A stretch of 64,000 nt of DNA from Chryseobacterium flavum (GCF_003385595.1 NZ_QNUE01000009.1:100181-164180); one strand, 5' to 3'; counted from the stretch's first letter, positions 9,532-17,217 are shown. Notes: generated by a model not told the origin, from the letters alone. Numbers and translations are program-made.

Positions 9532-9774
9532 TTAATCACAGAAAAAGCTGTCTCCACTCCATGCATTTTCCAGCATTTCCATTACAGTCTTTCCGCAGGC
9601 CCATCCTTTAATTCCACAGCTGTAGGTCACCGGGACACATGCATATGCAGCGGCTGACCGGCCGGTTTCTTTCTTTACCTCTGATTTTTTTTCTGCACTT
9701 CCCTGTGCTGCAGCGCTTTTTGCGCTCATTAATCCGGCAGTACAAAATGCTGCCAATACAATAATTTTTTTCAT
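9532..9774 (-). CDS. Small Cys-rich secreted peptide, unknown function
   Basis: 80 residues. Residues 1-24 are a signal peptide (MKKIIVLAAFCTAG..AAAQG). A Lys/Glu-rich spacer follows, then a short core with C46, C53, C60 and C79, spaced 7-7-19, and an acidic C-terminus ending FFCD. Four cysteines in a small exported product suggest two disulfides. It lies 66 nt upstream of the GLPGLI gene in the same direction, possibly cotranscribed. It resembles small secreted microproteins or bacteriocin-like peptides in layout only. Function unknown. Confidence 0.6.
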   Translation of the reverse strand: MKKIIVLAAFCTAGLMSAKSAAAQGSAEKKSEVKKETGRSAAAYACVPVTYSCGIKGWACGKTVMEMLENAWSGDSFFCD

Positions 9775-9890
9775 GATTTTTAAAATTTAAAATTAATTCT
9801 GTGACGACGTCTGATCACAAGTTTACAAATTGTTAAGTATTCACTATTGTGGGAATCCGTTTTTTAATTCCCTTTTTTACGGTATCTTTC

Positions 9891-10463
9891 TCAGGCAGTG
9901 GTCAATATTTTTTCCACCCGTCTTTCAAGGATAAGGTGTGCTGCATCCAGCATTTTAGTCAGGTGCATGTACGGACCTATCATATTGCTTTCCGGCACGC
10001 GGTCATAGATTCCCATGGAGAAATAGACTACGCCGGACATAAAACAGTCGAACTCCTCTACGCTGTATTCTTTGAATGCTTTTTTGAATACCTGCAGGGG
10101 ATTCCGGTACTCTTTCTCCGAAAGCAGACCGGGAAGCCATGGAACGGCATTTTCCGGCCGGATATTGAAGTCCTGTTTCTTTTCCCTGATGCTGATGAGA
10201 TACCCGGCACGCACAAATGACCGCATCGCCTGGTGAAACTGAAAGAGGACGGAAGGATCTTCTTTGATCCAGCGGTCACTTTTTACGGCGTAATGTGTCA
10301 GCCCGTTTAGTTTCTCTTTGGATCCGGCCAGGTCATTGAACCGGAAAAAGGTTTCCATCAGCTTTACCCCGGAGTATTTCTTAGAATCTGCTCCAAACCG
10401 GGTTTCAAAATCTGTCCTGTTCCTTTTCCGGAACCTGTATTTCAGGAATACGTTTCTTCTCAT
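9891..10463 (-). CDS. Conserved-looking hypothetical protein, unknown
   Basis: 190 residues, no signal peptide, basic N-terminus (MRRNVFLKYRFRKRNR). Predicted to be largely helical, with aromatic and charged residues mixed as in a soluble globular protein, and a C-terminal helix containing LILERRVEKIL. I recognise no family or catalytic motif. Base composition and codon use match the surrounding chromosome. It lies downstream of the structured minus-strand RNA region (10640-10941) and could in principle have that RNA as its leader. Confidence 0.6.
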   Translation of the reverse strand: MRRNVFLKYRFRKRNRTDFETRFGADSKKYSGVKLMETFFRFNDLAGSKEKLNGLTHYAVKSDRWIKEDPSVLFQFHQAMRSFVRAGYLISIREKKQDFNIRPENAVPWLPGLLSEKEYRNPLQVFKKAFKEYSVEEFDCFMSGVVYFSMGIYDRVPESNMIGPYMHLTKMLDAAHLILERRVEKILTTA

Positions 10464-10639
10464 AATTTGGTTTTATTTTGATTGGGCATAGCTCTGATGT
10501 ACCAAGAATGTTACATCCTGGCATAAGCTGGGCCTGATCTGGTTTTGTTGATTGTTTCTTTTGTTTTCTGCTATACTCTTTTACTGACCGTAAGAAGGAA
10601 GTCCTGCCAATGCCGGAACCTCCTGCGCATACAAGTTAA

Positions 10640-10941
10640 AAAAGTATAGATGTATTTGTGTTCCCGCGAAAGCTTTGAAGCCGCAATAGGTTGTACACCC
10701 TATTGTACCGTACGTGATACTTATAGTAAAGCGGGCTTAGAAGATGAATGTAGAAAACAGAACAGCATAGAAATAAAACGGCATGGGACTCTACATTATC
10801 TAAACTGAGGTACTGGTATACCGCGCAACAGATAAGAGAGCCCACGCCTAGGTCGTGAGCTTCCTGCTTATCCTCTCGTTGCTTTAAATTACCAGTTTTC
10901 AGTTTGAGATTCTAAGCAATAGCTTCTATTATTCTTTGAAG
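10640..10941 (-). ncRNA. Candidate structured RNA, rod-like
   Basis: On the minus strand a transcript starting near 10941 would carry a long imperfect hairpin at 10905-10802. Its nested stems pair 10899-10905 with 10802-10808, 10890-10896 with 10812-10818, 10878-10882 with 10825-10829, 10867-10872 with 10831-10836, and 10854-10860 with 10840-10846, separated by small bulges. A second hairpin, CAATAGG / CCTATTG (10684-10705), and a CCCGC/GCGGG pairing follow. No credible protein is encoded. The rod shape and length (about 104 nt) recall 6S-like RNAs, including the flavobacterial 6S motif, but sequence identity cannot be confirmed here. It could instead be a 5' leader of the 190-residue gene. 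Ends are estimates. Confidence 0.6.
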
Positions 10942-10946
10942 TATCG

Positions 10947-10977
10947 CAAAGCTACTTTATTGTAGCTTATTTTACAA
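10947..10977 (-). promoter_or_regulatory. Strong promoter for the structured RNA
   Basis: Minus strand: TTG (10975-10977), 20-nt spacer, then TAGCTTTG (10947-10954). Both the -33 and the -7 elements of the Bacteroidota consensus are present with normal spacing, one of the best matches in the window. Confidence 0.75.
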
Positions 10978-10999
10978 ATATAGTAAAAATCCTTTTAAT

Positions 11000-11025
11000 T
11001 CGGATTTCGGTCCGAGTTTTTTTTG
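11000..11025 (+). terminator. Short hairpin with T8 tract before the XRE gene
   Basis: TCGGA (11000-11004) pairs with TCCGA (11011-11015) around TTTCGG, followed by G and eight T residues. It resembles a small intrinsic terminator on the plus strand, insulating the XRE gene from upstream reading. Confidence 0.45.
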
Positions 11026-11049
11026 ATAATAAGTAATTTATTTGTTTCT

Positions 11050-11271
11050 ATGACGGAAGCAAATAGAAAAATTGTTGAATTTATAAGGGATGAATGGGTT
11101 ATCCCCTTAGACAATAATAGTAAATTTGCTGTAGATCATAATGTAGATGAAAAAACAGTCCGAAGAATAAGAGATGATGAAAATTATCAAATTTCTCTTC
11201 TTACCATCATGCGAATTTGTCATGCTAAGAACTTAACTCTTGCTAGTTTTTTTAAAATGGTTGGAATATAA
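11050..11271 (+). CDS. Small XRE-type helix-turn-helix regulator
   Basis: 73 residues from ATG 11050 (MTEANRKIVEFIRDEW); an upstream TTG is less likely. The pattern NVDEKTVRRIRDDENYQISL followed by LTIMRICHAKNLTLASFF is the recognition helix and C-terminal helices of a Cro/C1-type HTH. Such small regulators commonly control mobile or defence islands. It is transcribed towards the OLD/UvrD/RusA/HEPN operon, whose genes run the other way, and is the outermost gene on the island's left side. DNA target unknown. Confidence 0.7.
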   Translation: MTEANRKIVEFIRDEWVIPLDNNSKFAVDHNVDEKTVRRIRDDENYQISLLTIMRICHAKNLTLASFFKMVGI

Positions 11272-11564
11272 ATATTCAAATCTGTTGTACAAATCCTTTC
11301 ATGGTCTTGACATTATAAATTAAATATTCTCGAAAAACAATATTATCTAAAAGTTTTTTGACAAAATGTTATTTCTTCCCATTAATATACCAAATAGAGA
11401 AATTTGCTTTTTTGATTGCATTTCAATTAAATAATTGAATCTTGTGTTTACTCACGTTTTTCTTTTTCTTCTTGGTCTTTTATGGTTTGTAAAAATGATA
11501 AAAAACATTACATTATTAAGGATTTTTAAATTCTTTTAGTTGATATAATGCTAACTATTTGGTC
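11272..11564. other. AT-rich spacer between convergent genes
   Basis: 293 nt, very AT-rich. The minus strand holds only a short open tail ending EEKEKRE near 11451-11500, which may be a relic. No RNA gene, repeat or clear terminator is seen. Confidence 0.5.
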
Positions 11565-11918
11565 TCAATAATTATTAATTACTTTCTCAATATCAGTGAT
11601 CATAAATCTTAGCATATTCCAATTTTTTAGTTTTGTATCTTTATTATAAACATCTTTTCTGATACTTAATAGAAATTTGGCAAATTTTTTCATCGTCTCA
11701 TTTGGATTTTCTGATGCTTCACCTTTATAAAAACCTTGCATCATTTCATTATATGCATTTACCATTGTTATCTTTTCTAAATGAGAAAAATTACCAAAAT
11801 TAATAAGATTTATATTTTTTGTGATAAATGGACTAATTATAAAAATCTTTTTTGCTGATTTAAAAATTTCATTTAGATATTTTAAATGATTATCCCTAGT
11901 TAAATTATTTATTATCAT
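11565..11918 (-). CDS. PLD-like N-terminal stub, last gene of the defence operon
   Basis: 117 residues starting 27 nt after the HEPN gene's stop. The beginning (YLNEIFKSAKKIFIISPFIT) matches the first strand and helix of phospholipase D-like nucleases, where that SPFI element precedes the catalytic part. The HKD motif (HxK..D) is absent and the protein is far too short for the family, so it is either a truncated gene or a small non-catalytic partner. The rest is helical and Lys/Asn-rich. Very low GC like its operon neighbours. Confidence 0.5.
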   Translation of the reverse strand: MIINNLTRDNHLKYLNEIFKSAKKIFIISPFITKNINLINFGNFSHLEKITMVNAYNEMMQGFYKGEASENPNETMKKFAKFLLSIRKDVYNKDTKLKNWNMLRFMITDIEKVINNY

Positions 11919-11945
11919 GCAGGATTTTATAGAGTTTACAAAATT

Positions 11946-12472
11946 TTAAATATCATTTTTGAAATTTTCCTTTACAGTATCATTTAGGCTTAACCATTCC
12001 TGTAACACAACAATTACGCTTTTTAATAAAATGTAATTCCGAGATTCATCCTCTTTGTAATTACCGTTAAATTTTCCACCGTGAAATAAATTATTTCTGA
12101 CATCTCTAATTGATAAAGAAAGTTTATTAATAAGTGGTTGGTTTATATCACGAACTCTAGGTTTCCATTCAAGGTTTCCATCTGAGAATATTTGTATTTT
12201 AGGTGGATTATTTTTTAGATAATTTACAGCTTCTTCCAATATTTGATTTTTAAAGGGGTTGAAATTTTCTCTTATTGATATTATAAACCCATCCCAATCA
12301 GGCTGAAGTTTAGTTTCCGACCTATTATGATAACCAGATTCTTTTAATGCACATTCAAACCTAGAGAAAATTAAAAAAAATTATAAATCAGATGTTGACC
12401 GTTCTTATCATAAGTATTGTTAACTTTTTCCAAAAAAATTTCAGTTATAGTTGGTTTAGCTTTTTCATTCAT
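11946..12472 (-). pseudogene. HEPN-domain protein interrupted by a homopolymer frameshift
   Basis: Translation from ATG 12472 gives 33 residues (MNEKAKPTITEIFLEKV...) and stops at an 8-T run (plus-strand A8 at 12373-12380). One added T restores a single frame of about 175 residues down to 11946. The C-terminal part has IRDVRNNLFHGGKF, containing RNxxxH (RNNLFH), the catalytic motif of HEPN ribonucleases. The intact 3' frame alone begins at 12239 (97 residues). HEPN proteins are typical RNase effectors in phage defence. The gene starts 19 nt after the RusA-like stop. It could be a sequencing error, a true pseudogene, or a slippery/phase-variable tract. Confidence 0.7.
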
Positions 12473-12491
12473 AAGTTATTAGAATTAAAGT

Positions 12492-13253
12492 TTATAAATT
12501 AATGTTCTTTAATGTGTTTAAAATACTAGAAATGTCAACATTTTTTTTATTACAAATTTCTTCAAAAGCTGTACTGGTCAAAATTCGATTTTTATCGAAT
12601 CCTACAAGTCTCGTTCTGTGAAATTCATATTCAGAATAAATTAAAAGTCTTTCTAAATTAGCATTAGCATTTTTTTTAAACGAATCACTTAAATTTTTTT
12701 TAGCTTTCATGGTTCCAATGAAGAATTTCATTATTTGCAATTGATGCTCATTATCTAAATCAATATTCAAAGGCATGTATACGGCTAATCCAGTTTGAAT
12801 AAAACATAAGTTTTCCTTCATTATTGAATAGTCATTATTGAAATTTATTATGATTTTGACTGTGTTTCCTTCGATAGTTCCATTTTTTGAAGTCCACGTT
12901 GAATGGAAAGAATTAATTTGAGAATCATCAATTAAAACCCCAGAATGCCCAGTCAAGGAATCTAAAAGAGGTTTGGTAATATTATCTAAATCTCCAATTT
13001 TATCAGTTTCTTGTTTTTCTACTGCATCAATAAACCAATGTATTTCAACTTGTACTTTACCTAAAATTAGCCATTTGAAATTTCTTAACTCATTTCGTAT
13101 ATCTTGTATAAGTATGTCTTGGGTTTGTTTTTTTGACTGAGCAGTAATGATTCTTTTAAAATTGAAATCGATCTCTATTGAACTATCTGCAAATTCTTCA
13201 ATTAAGTAAGGAGATTCGAAGTTGCAATTCTTATTTACAATTTTAACATTCAT
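12492..13253 (-). CDS. RusA-like Holliday-junction resolvase with C-terminal extension
   Basis: 253 residues. Residues 84-115 carry the RusA core KIGDLDNITKPLLDSL then GVLIDDSQI. The acidic triad D88, D90, D109 and K94 keeps the exact spacing of E. coli RusA D70, D72, D91 and K76, so an active structure-specific nuclease is plausible. RusA itself is about 120 residues; here a further about 120-residue helical domain of unknown role follows. The start lies 3 nt downstream of the helicase gene's stop, indicating one operon with the GajA/GajB-like pair. RusA is not a standard Gabija component. Confidence 0.8.
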   Translation of the reverse strand: MNVKIVNKNCNFESPYLIEEFADSSIEIDFNFKRIITAQSKKQTQDILIQDIRNELRNFKWLILGKVQVEIHWFIDAVEKQETDKIGDLDNITKPLLDSLTGHSGVLIDDSQINSFHSTWTSKNGTIEGNTVKIIINFNNDYSIMKENLCFIQTGLAVYMPLNIDLDNEHQLQIMKFFIGTMKAKKNLSDSFKKNANANLERLLIYSEYEFHRTRLVGFDKNRILTSTAFEEICNKKNVDISSILNTLKNINL

Positions 13254-13256
13254 AAT

Positions 13257-14429
13257 TTATATCAATTTATAATGTTTAATTTGATTTCCTTCAGTTTCAA
13301 TATTATTTACGATAGCAACACTATATCTTGCTCGAGTTAAAGCTACATAAAGCTTAGACCTGCTTGTTTCTGCTAACTCTGATTTATTATCCACAAGCCA
13401 TGCTAAAAATGGTTGGGTAGGATAAATTAATACTCTATCAAAAGATAATCCCTTAGATTCTCCGAAGTTCATGACTTTGAAATTTTCATTAACAAGTTTT
13501 CTTTTATTATCTCTTAATTGCATAGGATTGAAATTTAATAAATAGTTTTCAACATCTTTTTCCTTAATAAAAAAAACACCATCATGTCCAGTAATAATTT
13601 CATTTCCAGACTCTGTTCTTTGAAATTTTGGAAATAAGTCATTTGATAGGTCGCAAATTGCTTTATTACATCTGTAATTTATTAATAATGATTTTTTATC
13701 AGTATTAATTTTCATTGTTTGATCTTGGAAGAAATGAACAATACTCGACTTTGTAAACTGTTTATTTTTTGCAGAAATGTTAGTAACATAAGTGCCTTGC
13801 CTAGGATCACCAACCATTAATATTTGAGATGAACTATTAAAAAGTAGTTTGAGCAATTCTAAATCGTAACCAGCCAAATCTTGAACTTCGTCGATGAATA
13901 TATGAGAATAAATCTTAGAGATTCTATTTATTAATTTCCCTTTAGACTTTTCATTGCTTCGTATAACAAACTTTGAAAGTTTATCAGAATAAATTTTAGT
14001 TGATTTTGAAAAATAATGCTGTTCAAAATTTTTTTCCTCTGAAAAATATATAGGCTTTTTACATTTGGTACATTCTTCTTTTACGATGTTTTCCTTCTTA
14101 CACTTTTCACAAGGACTTGAATATGCTTTCAACCCAGATTTACCATTTACTAATATAAGTCCATTAATTTTTTTTTCAAATAGTGCCCCTTGGTAAGGTT
14201 TTACACCATGTTTTAATAAAAAAGAGAACCAAGTTTGGACAGTTATATTTTCTGGAATGCATTTGTTCTTTGTCACAAATTTTCTTTTTATTTCTGACTC
14301 ATTAGCTTGTGTGAAAGTTGTAATTAAAACCTTTTCTTTTTTTTGTTTAATCGCCTCATCTATTAGAAAGGTTGTTTTACCAGAACCTGCAGCAGCTATA
14401 ATTAGTTTATTTTTTTGTTGTAATTGCAT
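13257..14429 (-). CDS. gajB: UvrD-like superfamily 1 helicase, Gabija GajB-like
   Basis: 390 residues. SF1 motifs in order: I AAAGSGKTT (12-20), II FIDEVQD, III MVGDPRQGTY, IV LLINYRCN, V NFGESKGLSF, VI LYVALTRARYSVA. Between motifs Ia and II is a probable zinc ribbon with C107, C110, C120 and C123. It is shorter than typical GajB (about 490 residues). The start overlaps the OLD gene's end by 23 nt. A UvrD-like gene directly after a class 2 OLD nuclease is the defining pair of Gabija anti-phage systems, in which GajB senses or processes DNA and activates the nuclease complex. Confidence 0.82.
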   Translation of the reverse strand: MQLQQKNKLIIAAAGSGKTTFLIDEAIKQKKEKVLITTFTQANESEIKRKFVTKNKCIPENITVQTWFSFLLKHGVKPYQGALFEKKINGLILVNGKSGLKAYSSPCEKCKKENIVKEECTKCKKPIYFSEEKNFEQHYFSKSTKIYSDKLSKFVIRSNEKSKGKLINRISKIYSHIFIDEVQDLAGYDLELLKLLFNSSSQILMVGDPRQGTYVTNISAKNKQFTKSSIVHFFQDQTMKINTDKKSLLINYRCNKAICDLSNDLFPKFQRTESGNEIITGHDGVFFIKEKDVENYLLNFNPMQLRDNKRKLVNENFKVMNFGESKGLSFDRVLIYPTQPFLAWLVDNKSELAETSRSKLYVALTRARYSVAIVNNIETEGNQIKHYKLI

Positions 14430-16062
14430 CTAAAATATATTGAGGATAATTTAATTCATCATGCGTTTCAAATATTTTTAATGCACATTCAGTTTTATTA
14501 CTTTTCATATAAATATGCATTTCATCATCTGTCTTAAAGTCTTTTTCGAAAATCTTATTCAATTTTTTAAGATTATTGACTTTTAAAAATTTAGGTTCTA
14601 AGGTATTATAATTAAAATTTTTATCTCCTATTTTCAAATTTCCACTATCTATTACACTGTCAAAACAAATTTCAATCCCGTCTTTAGCTTTATCACCTAA
14701 ATACGCCTTATACTTTTTATTTAATGCATTAACGTTACCATCATTATCAGTAACTACTGAAACTTTAATTCCTAGTTTTTCTGCAATCTCTAAAAATCTT
14801 AGAAAGGAAGTTCCCACTGAAATTACATCTACAGCAGATTCAATTGGAAGTTTTCCATTATTATTTACCATAAATGCTTTCTGTACGACTAATTCATCTG
14901 AATCCCCCTCAACTAATATGGCTTTTTTACAAAGAATTAATCGTAATGTATCATACCCAGATAATTTCTCGAAAAAAAGTTTTGTATCTGATGAAAGATC
15001 ATTTAATCTTAAAGTCTTTTTATTGTTAAGTAATATTAAGTGCTCAAGCCCTAATTTATTTGCAACAAAACTACTATGAGTAGAAATTAAAATCTGTTTA
15101 TCTTCATTATCGTTTTTTATCTCATTGATTAACTGATTTAATTTTGAATAGGATAAATGATTCTCGGGTTCTTCTAGTAATATTATATTTGCTTCTTTTG
15201 CTTTTTTATGACCTAAAGCAAGCTTTGTTTTTACTAAACATTGTTCACCTTTGCCAATATAATGAAAGGGAATGTTCTCTAAATAGGTAACTAGACTGTT
15301 TTCCCATGCATTCTTAGATGATAGTTCTACGGATAGTTCTACTTTTTTATCTGAAATTTTAGACACCGTTCTTATCTTCTCATTTATTTTTTTGATGGCT
15401 TCTGTACCCATGAAAAATTCCTTCATTTGCCTATGAGCTTGAGAAATTTCTACAACTTCATTTGAACTCAAAAATTCTTTTATAATTCTTGAGATGTAAA
15501 TATCCGAGCCATTTTGAAACTTGTTACTGGCCGAGTCTATAAGAGCAGATTTTATAGGAATAGACCTAGTTGTTATTCCTTCGTCACGAGAAAAGGTTGA
15601 CCATAGGATGTTATAATATTCAATTGGTAATGTTTTAATTCCTCCAATCTTTACAAGTTCTTCATATTCGTTTTGAAATTTATTATCAAAGCAAATTTTT
15701 AGTGAAAAACCGCTTGCTTTATTTGGCTTTTCTCCATGATAATCTCCCTCAAATTCTGCAATATCATCTCCTTCAATAAAAATTTCAATTACTACCTCTG
15801 GTAAGCTTTGTGCAGTGTTTCCCTCTTCTAAGCTATTGATATATTCTTCTACGACTTCATTATTAAAAATATATTGGGATAATTCGTTTTTTAAATACTT
15901 ACCATTGTATAAGCCTGTTAGAGCAAGATGAATAGCTTCAATAATTGTAGATTTACCAGCCTCATTATTACCAACTAGTATATTAATCCCTTTATTTAAT
16001 ATTATATGAAATTCCCCTTTGAAACTTTTAAAATTTTCAATATATACTTTTCTTATGTGCAT
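14407..16062 (-). CDS. gajA: OLD-family ATPase/TOPRIM nuclease, Gabija GajA-like
   Basis: 551 residues (GajA is usually about 550-600). N-terminal ABC-type ATPase: Walker A GNNEAGKST at about 32-40, a degenerate signature near GKGEQCLVKTKLAL, Walker B IILLEEPENHL and the H-loop STHSSFV. The C-terminal TOPRIM domain has ILVEGDSDELVV (catalytic Glu) and VVTDNDGN (DxD). OLD nucleases cut DNA, and in Gabija the nuclease is restrained by ATP/dNTP levels. First gene of the operon, 50 nt behind a consensus -7 box. It is AT-rich relative to flanking genes, consistent with horizontal acquisition. Confidence 0.87.
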   Translation of the reverse strand: MHIRKVYIENFKSFKGEFHIILNKGINILVGNNEAGKSTIIEAIHLALTGLYNGKYLKNELSQYIFNNEVVEEYINSLEEGNTAQSLPEVVIEIFIEGDDIAEFEGDYHGEKPNKASGFSLKICFDNKFQNEYEELVKIGGIKTLPIEYYNILWSTFSRDEGITTRSIPIKSALIDSASNKFQNGSDIYISRIIKEFLSSNEVVEISQAHRQMKEFFMGTEAIKKINEKIRTVSKISDKKVELSVELSSKNAWENSLVTYLENIPFHYIGKGEQCLVKTKLALGHKKAKEANIILLEEPENHLSYSKLNQLINEIKNDNEDKQILISTHSSFVANKLGLEHLILLNNKKTLRLNDLSSDTKLFFEKLSGYDTLRLILCKKAILVEGDSDELVVQKAFMVNNNGKLPIESAVDVISVGTSFLRFLEIAEKLGIKVSVVTDNDGNVNALNKKYKAYLGDKAKDGIEICFDSVIDSGNLKIGDKNFNYNTLEPKFLKVNNLKKLNKIFEKDFKTDDEMHIYMKSNKTECALKIFETHDELNYPQYILDAITTKK

Positions 16063-16111
16063 TTTTTCTCAATTGTTAATTTAAATTTTTTGGTTATTGT
16101 TTAGTTGAAAT

Positions 16112-16119
16112 CAAATTTA
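16112..16119 (-). promoter_or_regulatory. -7 box of the defence operon
   Basis: TAAATTTG on the minus strand matches TAnnTTTG exactly. Predicted start near 16106, leader of about 45 nt before the OLD gene. Confidence 0.6.
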
Positions 16120-16266
16120 CAAACTTTTTTAACTTTTATCATTATCATCTATATTCGTATTACAATATCATTAAAATTTGTGACTTGGCTATCCGTATTT
16201 TTACTATATTTTATTACATAAATAGATCACATTATTCAAAGATTTTGTATAACAACCTAACAAAAA

Positions 16267-16292
16267 AAGCCTTGACCAGTTGTTCAAGACTT
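16267..16292 (-). terminator. Terminator behind a truncated gene
   Basis: Minus strand: AAGTCTTGA ... TCAAGGCTT with one mismatch, followed by seven T residues. It sits 33 nt past the stop of the gene fragment at 16325-16448 and so was probably its native terminator. Confidence 0.6.
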
Positions 16293-16324
16293 AATTATTT
16301 TGAAAAAAATATACTCATTAGTTT

Positions 16325-16448
16325 TTAGAAATAGCCAACCCACATGTAGCCCTCAAAATAGCCTGATTGGACTTTATAAGTGCTGTCATTATACTTTTCG
16401 ATAACAATTACTTTATTATTAATTGCATATCCAGTTTGTTTGCCATTC
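16325..16448 (-). pseudogene. C-terminal fragment of a small secreted or SH3-like protein
   Basis: About 40 codons open on the minus strand, including NGKQTGYAINNKV and VQSGYFEGYMWVGYF, ending in TAA at 16325-16327 before its own terminator. No start codon or 5' part is present. Composition is closer to the chromosome than to the AT-rich island. It marks a gene cut at the island border. Family not recognised. Confidence 0.45.
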
Positions 16449-16459
16449 TCAGGGTTTAG

Positions 16460-16675
16460 ACAGCAGCGTTAATTTATAATGCCGAGTACAGGAACCATCC
16501 TTACCTTGGCAAACGTGATGCTATAATACGTACCGTTACCCGCAACCAAGGATATGGTTTCGGGCATGTGAAGCGGGGACACAACCAGGTTGCTGCGGAG
16601 ACCACAATCACACTCATGATAAAACAGATTGTACAGGAAATTATTGATGGTATATGCACAAGTTCTTCCGTGTAG
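16460..16675 (+). pseudogene. Internal fragment of an unidentified gene
   Basis: 72 codons are open on the plus strand without a start (YNAEYRNHPYLGKRDAIIR, NQGYGFGHVKRGHNQVAAE, TTITLMIKQIVQEII), ending in TAG 16673-16675. A second frame continues from about 16652 to 16713 (MHKFFRVVTSMISGWGR), suggesting a frameshift. The GC content is much higher than in the defence island. The protein is not recognised. It probably represents a gene damaged when the island or a neighbouring element recombined in. Confidence 0.45.
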
Positions 16676-16709
16676 TTACCAGTATGATCAGTGGTTGGGG
16701 AAGGATACC

Positions 16710-17195
16710 CTAGGTGAGCTTATAAATAATTTCGGTGATCTCTTCTTTTCGGGCATTTGCATATCCGGAATCTGAACCTACGACTTCAAAGCCATTTTTT
16801 TCCAACACCCTTTGTGAACCATAATTATCAAATGCTACCCTTCCGAATAACGGCCTGGTTTTTTCTAAATGCAGGAATTCCTGTAAGGCCTTTGTTCCTA
16901 TGCCCCTACCCCAAAAACCTTTATCCAGCCAATAGGTAATCTCCGCATCACCTTCCAGAATGAATTTTGCAATGCTTCCCACAATAACATCATCTGCCAG
17001 AATAGTCTGATTATTGATCGTAGGGTCTGCCAGCAATTTTTTGAATTTGGTGAAGTAGGCAGTTTTGTCTGTTGAGTCTTTCGAGGTAAATGCAGCCAGA
17101 TGATTAGCCTCAGGATCAAGCTGAAACTGAAATAAAAGTTCCAGATCAGTCTCCCCGGTGGGTCTGAGTTTAATCTCAGGGATATTATTTTTCAT
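16710..17195 (-). CDS. GNAT family N-acetyltransferase (RimJ/RimL-like)
   Basis: 161 residues from ATG 17195 (MKNNIPEIKLRPTGETDLE). The GNAT acetyl-CoA motif A is recognisable as ITYWLDKGFWGRGIGTKALQ with the R/QxxGxG/A-type GRGIG, followed by motif B VAFDNYGSQRVLEKNGF. Family members acetylate amino groups of proteins or small molecules; the substrate is unknown. The consensus -7 box at 17218-17225 lies downstream of a possible earlier start at 17252, so the shorter version is preferred. Confidence 0.88.
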   Translation of the reverse strand: MKNNIPEIKLRPTGETDLELLFQFQLDPEANHLAAFTSKDSTDKTAYFTKFKKLLADPTINNQTILADDVIVGSIAKFILEGDAEITYWLDKGFWGRGIGTKALQEFLHLEKTRPLFGRVAFDNYGSQRVLEKNGFEVVGSDSGYANARKEEITEIIYKLT

Positions 17196-17217
17196 TTTTT
17201 TATTTTGTTGGCTGCTA

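Noticed and set aside
10464..10620. A start-less minus-strand open frame (..KKQSTKPDQAQLMPGC..) before the 190-residue gene
   Set aside because: No start codon, no family match, and it overlaps the following gene in another frame; could be chance.
10636..10845. A 69-codon minus-strand frame in the 10.6-10.8 kb gap
   Set aside because: It runs through the structured RNA region, has no family likeness and no ribosome-binding context; the RNA explanation fits better.
10802..10905. Retron msd-like hairpin
   Set aside because: No reverse transcriptase gene is present in the neighbourhood, so a retron cannot be supported.
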